DNA of 64,000 nt. It comes from Paenibacillus rigui (GTDB taxonomy: Bacteria; Bacillota; Bacilli; Paenibacillales; NBRC-103111). This document shows, in pieces, positions 8,837-17,392 of this stretch. How positions within the stretch are numbered: position 1 is the first letter of the stretch; the number at the start of each line of letters is the position of its first letter. The stretch spans positions 1 through 64,000 of the forward strand of contig NZ_NMQW01000003.1 of the NCBI RefSeq assembly GCF_002234615.1, in the 5' to 3' direction. A model generated the notes under the pieces. The model saw only the letters and a list, made by a program, of their open reading frames with translations. It searched no databases and was not told where the DNA came from. The position numbers and the translations under genes were made by a program.

Positions 8837-9658
8837 ATGTGGTACTTTAAAGCGCTTGGCAGACGCAAGATCATTGAATTTATTTTGCTCGTCGTCTTCG
8901 CTCTTTTCTTCATGGGTCCATTGATGAATCTGCTATTGTTAGCGTTTACAGGAAAGTGGCAGTACCCCGCCGCCCTGCCGCAATCCTGGTCCCTGGACTG
9001 GTGGCGGTTTGTTCTGGCCAAGGATGAGGTGGTGAAATCGATCGGGCTGTCTTTTTTAATTGCTGCGGTCGTCACCGTCCTGTCCATTCTGATCTGCATC
9101 CCTGCCGCCTATGCTTTCGCGCGAATCCGTTTTCCGCTCAGCCGAATGTTCCTGTTCTCCTTCCTGCTGACTCATGCGTTCCCGAAAATGGGACTCTACG
9201 TCTCCATCGCCGTTCTGTTCTATAAGCTGGGTTTGATGAACACGTTTGCCGGCGTAGTGCTCATTCATATCGTCAATACGCTGATGTTCATGACGTGGAT
9301 TCCCTCATCCGCCTTCCGGAACGTGCATCAGGCGCAGGAGGAATCGGCCCGGGATGTCGGGGCGAGCCCGTTCCGGGTGTTCTGGCACATTACGTTTCCG
9401 ATGGCGCTGCCCGGGATTACGGTTGCCTCGATCTTTACGTTTCTGAATTCGCTGGATGAAGCACAAGGGACGTATCTCGTCGGTATTCCCGATTTCCGCA
9501 CGATGCCTGTCGTTATGTATTCCATCATTTCCGATTATCCGAGCACGGCCGGAGCAGTGTTCTCGATTATTTTGACGCTGCCGACGATTGTACTGCTGCT
9601 TGCGGCACAGCGGTTTGTGACAGCCGATGTGATGTCGAGCGGATTCCAAATGAAATGA
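8837..9658 (+). CDS. ABC transporter permease (PotC/ThiP-like)
   Basis: Membrane subunit of an importer of the polyamine/iron/aminophosphonate-like class, 273 residues with six hydrophobic segments. The coupling loop is near residue 169 (EESARDVGASPFRVFWHITFP). AAGGAG lies about 13 bases before the ATG, a long spacing, but no better start is in frame. It is followed by its ATPase, binding protein and second permease (11940-12779). This permease-ATPase-SBP-permease order differs from the CUT1 clusters elsewhere in the window. Confidence 0.88.
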   Translation: MWYFKALGRRKIIEFILLVVFALFFMGPLMNLLLLAFTGKWQYPAALPQSWSLDWWRFVLAKDEVVKSIGLSFLIAAVVTVLSILICIPAAYAFARIRFPLSRMFLFSFLLTHAFPKMGLYVSIAVLFYKLGLMNTFAGVVLIHIVNTLMFMTWIPSSAFRNVHQAQEESARDVGASPFRVFWHITFPMALPGITVASIFTFLNSLDEAQGTYLVGIPDFRTMPVVMYSIISDYPSTAGAVFSIILTLPTIVLLLAAQRFVTADVMSSGFQMK

Positions 9659-9709
9659 AGGCGGTCTGCAGGCCATATTTTCGAAATTTTGTTAAAGGAG
9701 CCTAAGCTT

Positions 9710-10741
9710 ATGAACCAGCTATCGATTCGAGGCTTAACCAAGCGCTATAAGACAGGGGAAGGGGTAACGGACATCAGCATCGATGTGAAGAAAGGGGAGC
9801 TGGTCACGCTCCTCGGCCCGTCCGGCTGCGGGAAAACGACGGTTCTCCGAAGCATCGGCGGCTTCCTCGAGCCGGATGCCGGCGATATTCTTATCGAGGG
9901 CAAGAGTGTGCTGAAGCTGCCACCGGAAAAAAGACCGACGGGTATGGTGTTCCAGGGCTATAATTTGTGGCCGCATATGAACGTCTACAACAATCTCGCC
10001 TTCGGTCTCAAGCTGCGCAAGAAGAGCAAAAGCGACATTGCCGCCGCCGTAAAGCGCGTGCTGGAGCTGGTCCGGCTGCCCGGTGCGGAGCAGAAATTCC
10101 CGGGGCAGCTGTCCGGCGGACAGCAGCAGCGGATCGCGGTGGCGCGGGCTTTTTTGCTGGAGCCGGCGGTGCTGCTGCTCGACGAGCCGTTCTCGGCGCT
10201 GGATGCGAAGCTTCGCCACGAGCTGCGGGAGGAGCTGCGGGATATTCAGGCCAGCACAGGGCTGACGATGGTTTTTGTGACGCACGATCAGGAGGAGGCA
10301 CTCTCCATTTCCGATCATATCGTGGTGATGAACGGCGGGCATATCGAGCAGATTGCGACGCCTCAAGAAATTTATGACAATCCGAGCAGCTTATTCGTTG
10401 CCCAATTTATAGGCAAGATGAACTTTGTGAAAGGGGTGGCAGAGGGGAGGAAAGTGCGGATGGCCGGGCTGGAGTTCGACAATCCGAAGCAGCTTCAAGG
10501 TGAGGTGACGTTAGCTGTTCGTCCCGAGGATGTCAGCGTGATGCGTAATAGGGAATCAGGAGAAGGGATGGCAGGGACGATTCATCAGGTAATGATTTTG
10601 GGGCATTATGCGGAAATATCGCTCGAAACCGGGTGCGGCCCGTTGAAGGCCTTTTTGCCGAGAGATCAGGTCAGGGATTTGTATACAGGTCAGCAGGTTC
10701 AAGTATCGTGTGCCAAAGTGCTGTGTTATCCGTCCGCGTAA
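9710..10741 (+). CDS. ABC transporter ATP-binding protein (PotA/FbpC-like)
   Basis: Cytoplasmic ATPase that drives the importer, 343 residues. It carries Walker A GPSGCGKTT (about 35-43), a Q-loop (VFQGYNLWPHM, about 78), signature LSGGQQQR (about 134), Walker B VLLLDEPFSALD (about 155) and the H-loop in FVTHDQEEAL. A C-terminal TOBE-like regulatory domain occupies about 260-343. The frame is open from a TTG at 9689, but AAAGGAG (9694-9700) fits the ATG at 9710. It is the only importer ATPase in the window and could also serve the ATPase-less clusters, although its family differs from MsmX. Confidence 0.93.
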   Translation: MNQLSIRGLTKRYKTGEGVTDISIDVKKGELVTLLGPSGCGKTTVLRSIGGFLEPDAGDILIEGKSVLKLPPEKRPTGMVFQGYNLWPHMNVYNNLAFGLKLRKKSKSDIAAAVKRVLELVRLPGAEQKFPGQLSGGQQQRIAVARAFLLEPAVLLLDEPFSALDAKLRHELREELRDIQASTGLTMVFVTHDQEEALSISDHIVVMNGGHIEQIATPQEIYDNPSSLFVAQFIGKMNFVKGVAEGRKVRMAGLEFDNPKQLQGEVTLAVRPEDVSVMRNRESGEGMAGTIHQVMILGHYAEISLETGCGPLKAFLPRDQVRDLYTGQQVQVSCAKVLCYPSA

Positions 10742-10776
10742 GCGCGGGCATTCACCATCCTAAGGAGGGGCATTCC

Positions 10777-11943
10777 ATGTCTGTAAACCAATCGATTCGA
10801 AGAAAAAGGGTAAGCATCGTCTTAGCATCCGTACTCGCATTATCGGCATTGGCCGGCTGCAGCAGCTCGACGAAGCCGACAGCAGGCGGAGGAGCGGCCG
10901 CAGGCACAGGCAAGGATGAATTCTCGTTTTACTTCACAGGCTCCCTGAACGTCAAAGAGCTGTGGGAAACGCTCGTTCCGACGTTCGAGAAGAAGAATCC
11001 GAACATCAAGGTAAAGCTGGTCCATATCGAATCGGGGGCAGGCGGGCAATCCACGCTGGACCGGCTGATCGCCGCCAAGCAGGCCGGACAAAAGTCAGGC
11101 AATATCGATCTCTACGAAGCCGGCTTGAGCGACGTGACCAAAGGGATCAAGGAGGACCTATGGGGCGCCGTGGATACGCAGAAAATTCCGAATCTCGGCA
11201 AAGTCGACGAGGGCTTCCTGAAGGATTTGAAAAATAATGCCATTCCTTACCGGGCCTCTGCCGTCATCCTCGCTTACAACAGCGCGAAGGTGCAGACGCC
11301 TCCGAAGACGGCCAATGAGCTGTACGACTGGATTCGCAAGCATCCCGGACGGTTCGCCTACAACGATCCGTCCACCGGAGGCGCAGGCGACTCGTTCGTG
11401 CAGACGGCCATTTATAACTTTTTGCCGGCCGAGGCGATGCGCAACTCCGACCCGGGCATAATGAGCCAATGGGATAAAGGCTTTGCGCTGCTGAAGGAAT
11501 TGAAGCCTTATATGTACCAGAAGGGCGTGTTCCCGAAGAAAAATCAAGGTACGCTCGACCTGTTGGCTAACGGGGAGGTCGACATGATTCCGGCTTGGTC
11601 GGACATGGCGCTCGAGCAGCTGAACAAGAAGCTTTTACCGGATACGGTCAAAATGACGCAAATCGATCCGGCCTTTACCGGCGGACCGACGTACTTGATG
11701 GTGCCGAAGCTGTCGGAGCACTCGGAGTCCATCAACAAGTTTCTGGACTTCGTACTGTCGCCTGAAGCGCAAACCGTCATCGTGAATAAAATGTTCGGCT
11801 ACCCGGGGATCAAATGGTCGGAAATGCCGCAGGAGCTGAGGGATAAATTCAAGGATGTCGCCGGCGGCTACCGTCAGTTTAACCTGGGCGACCTGGGCAA
11901 GGAGATTCAGAAGCGCTGGCAGAGAGAAGTTGCGGGCGAATGA
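10777..11943 (+). CDS. Extracellular solute-binding lipoprotein of the second importer
   Basis: Lipid-anchored substrate receptor, 388 residues. The signal peptide ends in the lipobox ALAGC (Cys 28) followed by a Ser/Thr/Gly-rich linker. The body resembles family 1 binding proteins of the PotD/FbpA/PhnS kind. AAGGAGGGG (10762-10770) sets the start at 10777; the frame extends upstream to 10633, overlapping the ATPase gene, without a ribosome site. The stop overlaps the next permease start by ATGA. The ligand is unknown. Confidence 0.9.
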   Translation: MSVNQSIRRKRVSIVLASVLALSALAGCSSSTKPTAGGGAAAGTGKDEFSFYFTGSLNVKELWETLVPTFEKKNPNIKVKLVHIESGAGGQSTLDRLIAAKQAGQKSGNIDLYEAGLSDVTKGIKEDLWGAVDTQKIPNLGKVDEGFLKDLKNNAIPYRASAVILAYNSAKVQTPPKTANELYDWIRKHPGRFAYNDPSTGGAGDSFVQTAIYNFLPAEAMRNSDPGIMSQWDKGFALLKELKPYMYQKGVFPKKNQGTLDLLANGEVDMIPAWSDMALEQLNKKLLPDTVKMTQIDPAFTGGPTYLMVPKLSEHSESINKFLDFVLSPEAQTVIVNKMFGYPGIKWSEMPQELRDKFKDVAGGYRQFNLGDLGKEIQKRWQREVAGE

Positions 11944-12779
11944 CGAAGCGAACGAAGCAAAGTATATGGGGTCTGCTGCTGGTCCTTCCTTCCTTTCTGG
12001 TGCTGACCTTCGTCGTCATCGTCCCGATCGTGCTCGCGATAAACGAGAGCTTCCAGAACAGCGCCGGGGAGTACAGCCTGGAGCATTACATCTACCTATT
12101 TACGGATAAGGTCAGCGTTGGCAATATTGTATTTACGTTAAAAATAACGCTGACCTCCGTCGTGCTCGTCCTGCTGATCTCTTATATCATGGCCATTTAT
12201 TTACGCTTCAGCAGCGGTCTTATCGTGAAGTGGATTCAAAAAATGTATATGATTCCGATGTTTATTCCATCCGTTATCGCCTCGTACGGCATGATTAACA
12301 TGTACGGGAATCACGGATGGCTGTCCCGAATTTTGCTGTTGTTCGGGAGTGAGGCGCTGCCGAAGCTCATCTTCGATTACAAGGGCCTGATCCTGGCCAA
12401 CCTGTGGTTCAACATTCCGTTCACGACCATGCTGCTCAGCTCTGCGCTCGCAGGCATTCCGAATGCGGTCATTGAGAGCGCCAAGGATGTAGGGGCAAGC
12501 CGTGTACAGCTGTTCTTGAAGTTTATCGTGCCGCTGTCGTACCGGACAATGCTCGTTGCCGTTACTTTTATTTTCATGGGAATAATCGGCGGGTTTACCG
12601 CACCTTATTTGATCGGGCCCAACTCCCCCCAGGTACTGGGGGTGGCGATGCAGCAAATTTTCTCGGTATACCAAGAGACGCAGCTGGCGAGCGCCAACGC
12701 AGTGTTCATGTTTGTGCTTTGCTCCTTTATGGGCTACTTCTATATTCGTACGATGATCAAAGACGATAAGTCACATTAA
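11940..12779 (+). CDS. ABC transporter permease (PotB-like)
   Basis: Second membrane subunit of the importer, 279 residues with six hydrophobic segments and a coupling loop near residue 179 (ESAKDVGASRVQLFLKFIVP). Its ATG overlaps the stop of the lipoprotein gene (ATGA), so the two are translationally coupled. A strong hairpin with a U-run follows at 12785, before the enzyme half of the operon. Confidence 0.9.
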   Translation: MTKRTKQSIWGLLLVLPSFLVLTFVVIVPIVLAINESFQNSAGEYSLEHYIYLFTDKVSVGNIVFTLKITLTSVVLVLLISYIMAIYLRFSSGLIVKWIQKMYMIPMFIPSVIASYGMINMYGNHGWLSRILLLFGSEALPKLIFDYKGLILANLWFNIPFTTMLLSSALAGIPNAVIESAKDVGASRVQLFLKFIVPLSYRTMLVAVTFIFMGIIGGFTAPYLIGPNSPQVLGVAMQQIFSVYQETQLASANAVFMFVLCSFMGYFYIRTMIKDDKSH

Positions 12780-12784
12780 GGCGG

Positions 12785-12818
12785 ATGCACCTTTCCCTGC
12801 GGGGGGAGGTGCATTTTA
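12785..12818 (+). terminator. Intra-operon hairpin terminator or attenuator
   Basis: The arms ATGCACCT (12785-12792) and AGGTGCAT (12807-12814), with extra C/G pairing inside, form a strong stem followed by TTTT. It sits between the transporter genes and the unknown and PHP genes on the same strand. It probably lowers expression of the downstream half. Confidence 0.6.
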
Positions 12819-12834
12819 AGAGGAGGAAACAGGA

Positions 12835-14181
12835 ATGAAACAGCAGATAGCCGTCTCGGGAGAGCTGGATTGGATGGAAATTCGTGAAGAACAGGATTTT
12901 GAGATGGAGTTCCATCTGGAGCAGGATGGGTATGTAGAGTTGGATTTGCTGGCGAAATCCGATAGTCATTGGACGCTGCCGGATTACGAATCGTCCGTTC
13001 TTCGCATCGAGGTTCAAGAAGAATATAACCAGGATTGTATCCTGTTTTATGGCAACAGGCCTCTGACCTATACCCGGCTGCTAGGCTTCATGAAGGCCGG
13101 GGCGTACAAGCTGCGTCTCGCCTTTAACGCGATTATCTCGTCGCCGGAGGTATGGAGGGCCTTCGTACAGGAGGTGAAGCTCCACGCGGTTACAGCGGAA
13201 TCGGATTTATTTGTCATCTACAAGCATGTGCCGGTTTTGTATGGACGCAACTTGTACCATGACTACGATAATCGGTACACGGATACGCCGATGCTGATGT
13301 TTTATTGGACGGAGCCTGCAGGGAGCGGCAGGGCAATTGAATACCAGATCCTGTTCTCGCATGAGGATGAAGGCACGCCGACCCCGTTATTAATGAGCAA
13401 ATGGGGGCGAACTACGGATATCGAATGGGTATACCGGGTTGTATTGGATGAAGCGGGAGAGGTGCGGGGCGCCACCTTTCAGGGGCCGGACCACAGGACA
13501 ACGGATTATGAAGGCATATCTGCCCTGGGCGGTCATCCTGTGCTTCAAATTGCTACAGCCAACGGGATGGTGGATCAGACGGTCACTTCGTCGTACCGGT
13601 TTCTTTTTCCTCCAATCTATGAGTGGAGACCGGAGCGGGAGCCGAGGGAACGGGTCATGGACGCTTTTCCATTCACGTACCAGGTGACTGCCTGGGAGAT
13701 GCTGCGGCAGTTTCCAATGGAGCGGCCCGTGCTGGCGAATTCATTCCAGTTGGGCGACTTGCGCAATTATTTGTACGTGCAGACGGCGAAAGTAACGGAA
13801 AATCCCCAGCTCAAGACTTCCATCGACATTCAGGTGAAAATAGCCGGGGTGAACGGATGGTTCTCGGGAAGCTTCGGCGACTTGAGGTACGGCAATTTTC
13901 GCTGCGCCTACGACGGGCCGTATTTCCAATTCTCGACGACCGTCAAACTGCCGGAGGGAACGGGAATCGCAGATATTGAAGAGGTGTGCGCCGTCTGGCT
14001 GCCGGGAGGGGAGAAGTCGGTGGAGGTGCCGGAGTTTAAAGGCTTTTTCCTGAATGAGGAGTATGAGCCCAACGTACCGATCCGCAGCTCGGTGAAGGTA
14101 ATCGTTACGGAGGAGCAGCCGAGACAAACGTTATGGCGGAGGCTTCCCGCAGAGCAGAGAATGGGCGGGGATGCACAGTGA
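12835..14181 (+). CDS. Uncharacterised protein of the PHP/importer cluster
   Basis: I do not recognise this 448-residue protein. It has no signal peptide or membrane segment, is rich in predicted beta strands and aromatic residues, and reads like a multi-domain beta-sandwich protein. GAGGAGG (12820-12826) supports the ATG at 12835. Its stop overlaps the next gene's GTG (GTGA), and that gene overlaps the PHP gene, so the three form a translationally coupled unit. By context it should act with the PHP enzyme on the imported compound, as an enzyme, a binding module or a scaffold. No catalytic motif was identified. Confidence 0.7.
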   Translation: MKQQIAVSGELDWMEIREEQDFEMEFHLEQDGYVELDLLAKSDSHWTLPDYESSVLRIEVQEEYNQDCILFYGNRPLTYTRLLGFMKAGAYKLRLAFNAIISSPEVWRAFVQEVKLHAVTAESDLFVIYKHVPVLYGRNLYHDYDNRYTDTPMLMFYWTEPAGSGRAIEYQILFSHEDEGTPTPLLMSKWGRTTDIEWVYRVVLDEAGEVRGATFQGPDHRTTDYEGISALGGHPVLQIATANGMVDQTVTSSYRFLFPPIYEWRPEREPRERVMDAFPFTYQVTAWEMLRQFPMERPVLANSFQLGDLRNYLYVQTAKVTENPQLKTSIDIQVKIAGVNGWFSGSFGDLRYGNFRCAYDGPYFQFSTTVKLPEGTGIADIEEVCAVWLPGGEKSVEVPEFKGFFLNEEYEPNVPIRSSVKVIVTEEQPRQTLWRRLPAEQRMGGDAQ

Positions 14182-14651
14182 CAGCGACGACATTACTGAC
14201 TGCCGAAGGAACGGTTACGCCCAGCGGCTCCAAAAGCCATATTACGTATACGCTGCACCTTCATCAGGATTGCCATGACCTGCATGTGGAATTCGAGTAT
14301 GCGCCGAAGAAGCTGGAGGATGAAGCGGAATCCAAGCGGCTGATTGAGGCGGGGCTTCACCAATTTAATGCAGGCGATAACGTCCGGGCGTATACCGATA
14401 ATTGGAAAGCTTATCTCCCTTTGCAAAATTTGCTGACGATTTCTTTGGATGACGAAACCGGGTTTCGCGGTGCGGCCCACCGGCACGATCCGGTGCAGCA
14501 TCTGGTTGCGGGTCCGGACAACGCGTCCCCGGGGCTGATTCCCGGCAGCTTTCCGCGCGGTCAGCTGCGTATTACGATCAGCCTTCACTGCATCGTCACG
14601 GCTCAGTGCCGTTACAAGCTGCATGTATGGGAAGGGGGAAGTACCTCATGA
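14178..14651 (+). CDS. Free-standing beta domain related to the PHP N-terminal domain
   Basis: Small uncharacterised protein, 157 residues. The GTG start at 14178 overlaps the upstream stop (GTGA) and its own stop overlaps the PHP start (ATGA). By eye its second half (residues about 90-155, containing a PGLIPG motif followed by alternating beta strands) matches the layout of residues about 60-125 of the PHP protein at 4472, which contains PGYIPG at the same relative place. I infer that this is the same beta domain encoded separately here and fused in the other cluster. It probably partners the PHP enzyme. The longer frame from 14133 lacks a ribosome site. Confidence 0.65.
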   Translation: MTATTLLTAEGTVTPSGSKSHITYTLHLHQDCHDLHVEFEYAPKKLEDEAESKRLIEAGLHQFNAGDNVRAYTDNWKAYLPLQNLLTISLDDETGFRGAAHRHDPVQHLVAGPDNASPGLIPGSFPRGQLRITISLHCIVTAQCRYKLHVWEGGSTS

Positions 14652-15787
14652 AGCGCGAGGATCGGGCAAGCATGGCGGGTGGAAGCGCAGGTGCAGAGGA
14701 CATGGAGAGTGGAGCAAGTGTAACAGAGATTGTGCGTGCGGTTAGTGGAGGGGGGCTCTACTCCCCGGAACCGGACCGGCCGCTGCAATGGCTGCCGTAC
14801 GAGCTGCACTGCCATACCTTTCACAGCGACGGCAAGCAATCGCTTGCCGAGCTTGCCTCGGCAGCCAAGGCGTTGGGACTGTCGGGTGCTGCCTTGACGG
14901 ATCACAATACGATGACCGGGCTCGCCGGCAGGGAAACGGTGTTCCGGGAAACCGGAGTGCATATCATTCCAGGCCTGGAATGGACGACCTTTTTTGGACA
15001 TATGCTTACGTTAGGGATTCGGGAATATGTGGATTGGCGCGGCTTAAGCCCGTTTCATATTCATCGGGGCATCGACGGCGTTCATCAACAGGGCGGGGTC
15101 GTCGGAGTCGCACATCCGTTCAGAGTCGGCAGTCCGATGTGTACAGGGTGTTTCTGGGAATTTGAAGTGACCGATTGGAGCCAAGTCGACTATATTGAAG
15201 TATGGTCCGGATTGTTCCCCTCCATTCGCAGAAATAATGGCAGGGCTTTTGCGTGGTGGACGGAGCTGCTGAACCGAGGCTATCGGATCGCGGCAACGTC
15301 AGGCAGAGATTGGCATGAAAGCACCGAGCCGTTAACCGAGCCTGTGGCGGCGACCTTTCTCGGAATGGATGGCGATGCTGCCGACGGCAAGGCCATCGAG
15401 GCTATCCAGCGGGGGACAATAGCCGTTTCCATGGGACCTCGGCCGGATTTGTTTGTGCACGACCCGGCGAATGGAAGCCTATGGGGAATCGGGGACACGG
15501 CGGTCCTGAGCCGGGGCAGCCAAGGGAATGTCCAAGTGATCGTTGGTACCGATTTCAAAGCAAGGGAAGGACATTGGGAGCTGGCCGGATCAACCTTAAA
15601 GCTGCGGCTCGTCAGCAATAAGGGAGAGCTTGCCGAGCTGCAGGTGACGAGAGAACAGCCTCAAGCCAGCGTGACGCTGTCTCTCGCCGGTGTGATATGG
15701 CTTCGTGCGGAGCTCATCGGGGTATTTTGCGGAGCGCATACGATGATCGGCTTTACGAATGCGATTTTTGTGGAGGAAGTGGATTAG
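14648..15787 (+). CDS. PHP-domain metallohydrolase (CehA/McbA type), second copy
   Basis: Predicted metal-dependent hydrolase, 379 residues, without a signal peptide. PHP metal-ligand motifs are ELHCH (about 53), HSDG, TDHN (about 84), GLEWTT, GH, AHP (about 155) and GRDWH (about 219). It lacks the N-terminal beta domain of the copy at 4472, which is replaced by the separate preceding gene. The residue before the last Asp also differs (GRDWH against GSDTH), so specificity may differ. The ATG at 14648 overlaps the previous stop; GGGGGAAG precedes it. MgtC starts one base after its stop. Confidence 0.85.
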   Translation: MKREDRASMAGGSAGAEDMESGASVTEIVRAVSGGGLYSPEPDRPLQWLPYELHCHTFHSDGKQSLAELASAAKALGLSGAALTDHNTMTGLAGRETVFRETGVHIIPGLEWTTFFGHMLTLGIREYVDWRGLSPFHIHRGIDGVHQQGGVVGVAHPFRVGSPMCTGCFWEFEVTDWSQVDYIEVWSGLFPSIRRNNGRAFAWWTELLNRGYRIAATSGRDWHESTEPLTEPVAATFLGMDGDAADGKAIEAIQRGTIAVSMGPRPDLFVHDPANGSLWGIGDTAVLSRGSQGNVQVIVGTDFKAREGHWELAGSTLKLRLVSNKGELAELQVTREQPQASVTLSLAGVIWLRAELIGVFCGAHTMIGFTNAIFVEEVD

Positions 15788-15788
15788 G

Positions 15789-16550
15789 ATGATACAGGCG
15801 GCAGGCATATGGCATATATCACATGGGGATTTACTGCTACGCTTATTATTGGCTGTCGTCTTGGGCGGCATGGTAGGGATGGAAAGAGAATGGCATCATC
15901 ATGCAGCCGGGTTCCGGACGCATATTTTGGTATGTCTCGGGTCCGCGACGATCATGCTGCTGTCCATCTATGGTTTCTCGGATTTCGTAGCGGAGCCTAA
16001 TGTGCGCATCGATCCGGCGCGTCTGGCTGCACAGGTCATCAGCGGCATCGGCTTTCTCGGAGCGGGCGCAATTCTGCGCAACGGCTCGATCATCAGCGGC
16101 CTGACCACGGCAGCTTCCGTATGGGTCGTGGCGGCTATCGGGTTATGCGTGGGAGCGGGGTTTCTGTATGCGGCATTTTTCTCGACAGGGATGGTGCTGA
16201 TCAGCCTGTTTGTGCTGAATAAGTGGGAAAAGCAGCTGATGCGGCACCGGCGCCAGCATGAATTAACGATCATGACCAAGGATGTTCCCGGCGTGCTTGG
16301 CAAAATCGCTTCGGCCTTCGGCGAACAGGGCATTGCGATCGATCATGTCAAAATGATTTCGGAGGACCCGGCTTCGCTGGAGGAAGACGAGATCCCGACG
16401 ATGAAGCTGTCCCTGAGTCTCAAAGTAAGCAATCAAGATAAGCTGCTTGCGGCGATGGAGCAAATTCATGCGTATGAATTTGTGAAGTGGGTCCAGTCCG
16501 AAGGCAAGCCGCTGTATTCGACATCCGTGGGAATCAGCAAGGAGTCTTGA
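15789..16550 (+). CDS. MgtC/SapB family membrane protein
   Basis: Inner-membrane protein of 253 residues with four to five hydrophobic segments and the MgtC hallmark GMEREWHHHAAGFRTH near residues 28-43, followed by GIGFLGAGAI. The C-terminal soluble part (about 165-253) looks like an ACT-type domain (TKDVPGVLGKIASAFGEQGI), as in other long MgtC proteins. The frame is open to 15759, but GGAGGAAG before 15779 fits the ATG at 15789, one base after the PHP stop. MgtC proteins relate to magnesium or phosphate stress. Cotranscription with a PHP hydrolase is notable but does not prove a shared role. Confidence 0.88.
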   Translation: MIQAAGIWHISHGDLLLRLLLAVVLGGMVGMEREWHHHAAGFRTHILVCLGSATIMLLSIYGFSDFVAEPNVRIDPARLAAQVISGIGFLGAGAILRNGSIISGLTTAASVWVVAAIGLCVGAGFLYAAFFSTGMVLISLFVLNKWEKQLMRHRRQHELTIMTKDVPGVLGKIASAFGEQGIAIDHVKMISEDPASLEEDEIPTMKLSLSLKVSNQDKLLAAMEQIHAYEFVKWVQSEGKPLYSTSVGISKES

Positions 16551-16730
16551 GCCGGGCTTGGAGCTTCAGTTTTTTCGGCGGAAATCAAGGAGCACCGCAG
16601 TCAACGTGACGGGGGCACAAGTTCGAGGTATACTATACGTTATACAAAGCCATGAACGAAGTTCTGAGCATGTTGAGATCGGCGGAGTCAAGGCTCACCG
16701 TTTACTTTTTATTAAAGCGAGGGTGCAGGA

Positions 16731-17231
16731 ATGCGGAAGTCTTTTGTCATTGAAGCGGTCATGATTGCAGTCTATGGAGAACTGCTTGCTCCAAGCCAGG
16801 CGGTTGATTATTTGGTACCCTATTCTACGATCAGGGAACTGTACGAGCTGAAGGAAAGCCAAGAGGCGATTATGCCCGACGCTCACGATGAAAAGCATGT
16901 GAGGGCCAAAATCGAGGAGCTGATCGAGCTGCTGGAGCAGCCGTTTTACCGCAAGCAGCTGGAAAGGGCATTGACGGTCCCTTGGGCCAAGGCGCCTCTG
17001 CTGCTGAGCGATAGCGTCACCTTTACGGTCGTTTCTTCTTACGAGAACGAGGAGTACGGGGAAGGCTTCGATCCGATTGAGACGGAGCTCATTTTGACCT
17101 CGATTCGGGAAAAGGCCCCGCTGCTGACGGACCAGCCGGACTTTATCGAGAAGGTGATTGAGGGCGAAATCCCGGTTCAGGTGTACGATCTGGATGATTT
17201 TGAATTTGCGGTCGAGGATGAAATGATCTGA
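16731..17231 (+). CDS. Conserved hypothetical protein, 166 aa
   Basis: Small soluble, acidic protein, helical in its middle (AKIEELIELLEQPFYRKQLERAL). I recall relatives in Paenibacillus sometimes labelled 'ADP-heptose synthase', but no nucleotidyltransferase motif is visible, so I do not adopt that name. It is monocistronic: a spacer of about 180 bases precedes it and a clear terminator follows the stop. Confidence 0.7.
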   Translation: MRKSFVIEAVMIAVYGELLAPSQAVDYLVPYSTIRELYELKESQEAIMPDAHDEKHVRAKIEELIELLEQPFYRKQLERALTVPWAKAPLLLSDSVTFTVVSSYENEEYGEGFDPIETELILTSIREKAPLLTDQPDFIEKVIEGEIPVQVYDLDDFEFAVEDEMI

Positions 17232-17271
17232 AATCACGTGCTGCTGGTCCTGGCGGCGCCGTGATTTTTTT
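17231..17271 (+). terminator. Rho-independent terminator
   Basis: AAATCACG (17231-17238) pairs with CGTGATTT (17260-17267) and continues into a run of Ts, directly after the stop codon of the 166-residue protein. Confidence 0.8.
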
Positions 17272-17299
17272 GTGGATAGGAAAGTATAAGTTTCACAAC

Positions 17300-17360
17300 T
17301 TTCGTCTACCTTGACAACCGCATGCCATCCTGAAAGATGGCGAAGCCGGTTATCCTTGGC
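17300..17360. other. Possible structured element in the convergent spacer
   Basis: Nested complementary arms AACCG/CGGTT enclose GCCATC/GATGGC with a six-base loop (CTGAAA); GAAGCC follows. The layout loosely recalls the P1b part of a GEMM-I (cyclic di-GMP) riboswitch, but the invariant GACGCAAAGCC block is absent. No gene lies downstream on the plus strand. It may be a weak terminator for the minus-strand membrane-protein gene. Confidence 0.25.
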
Positions 17361-17392
17361 TGCGTCTTCATATCTTGGACGGACAGCCCTAT

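Noticed and set aside
17300-17360. Cyclic di-GMP-I (GEMM) riboswitch
   Set aside because: The invariant GACGCAAAGCC block is missing and no plus-strand gene follows; kept only as a weak structural element.
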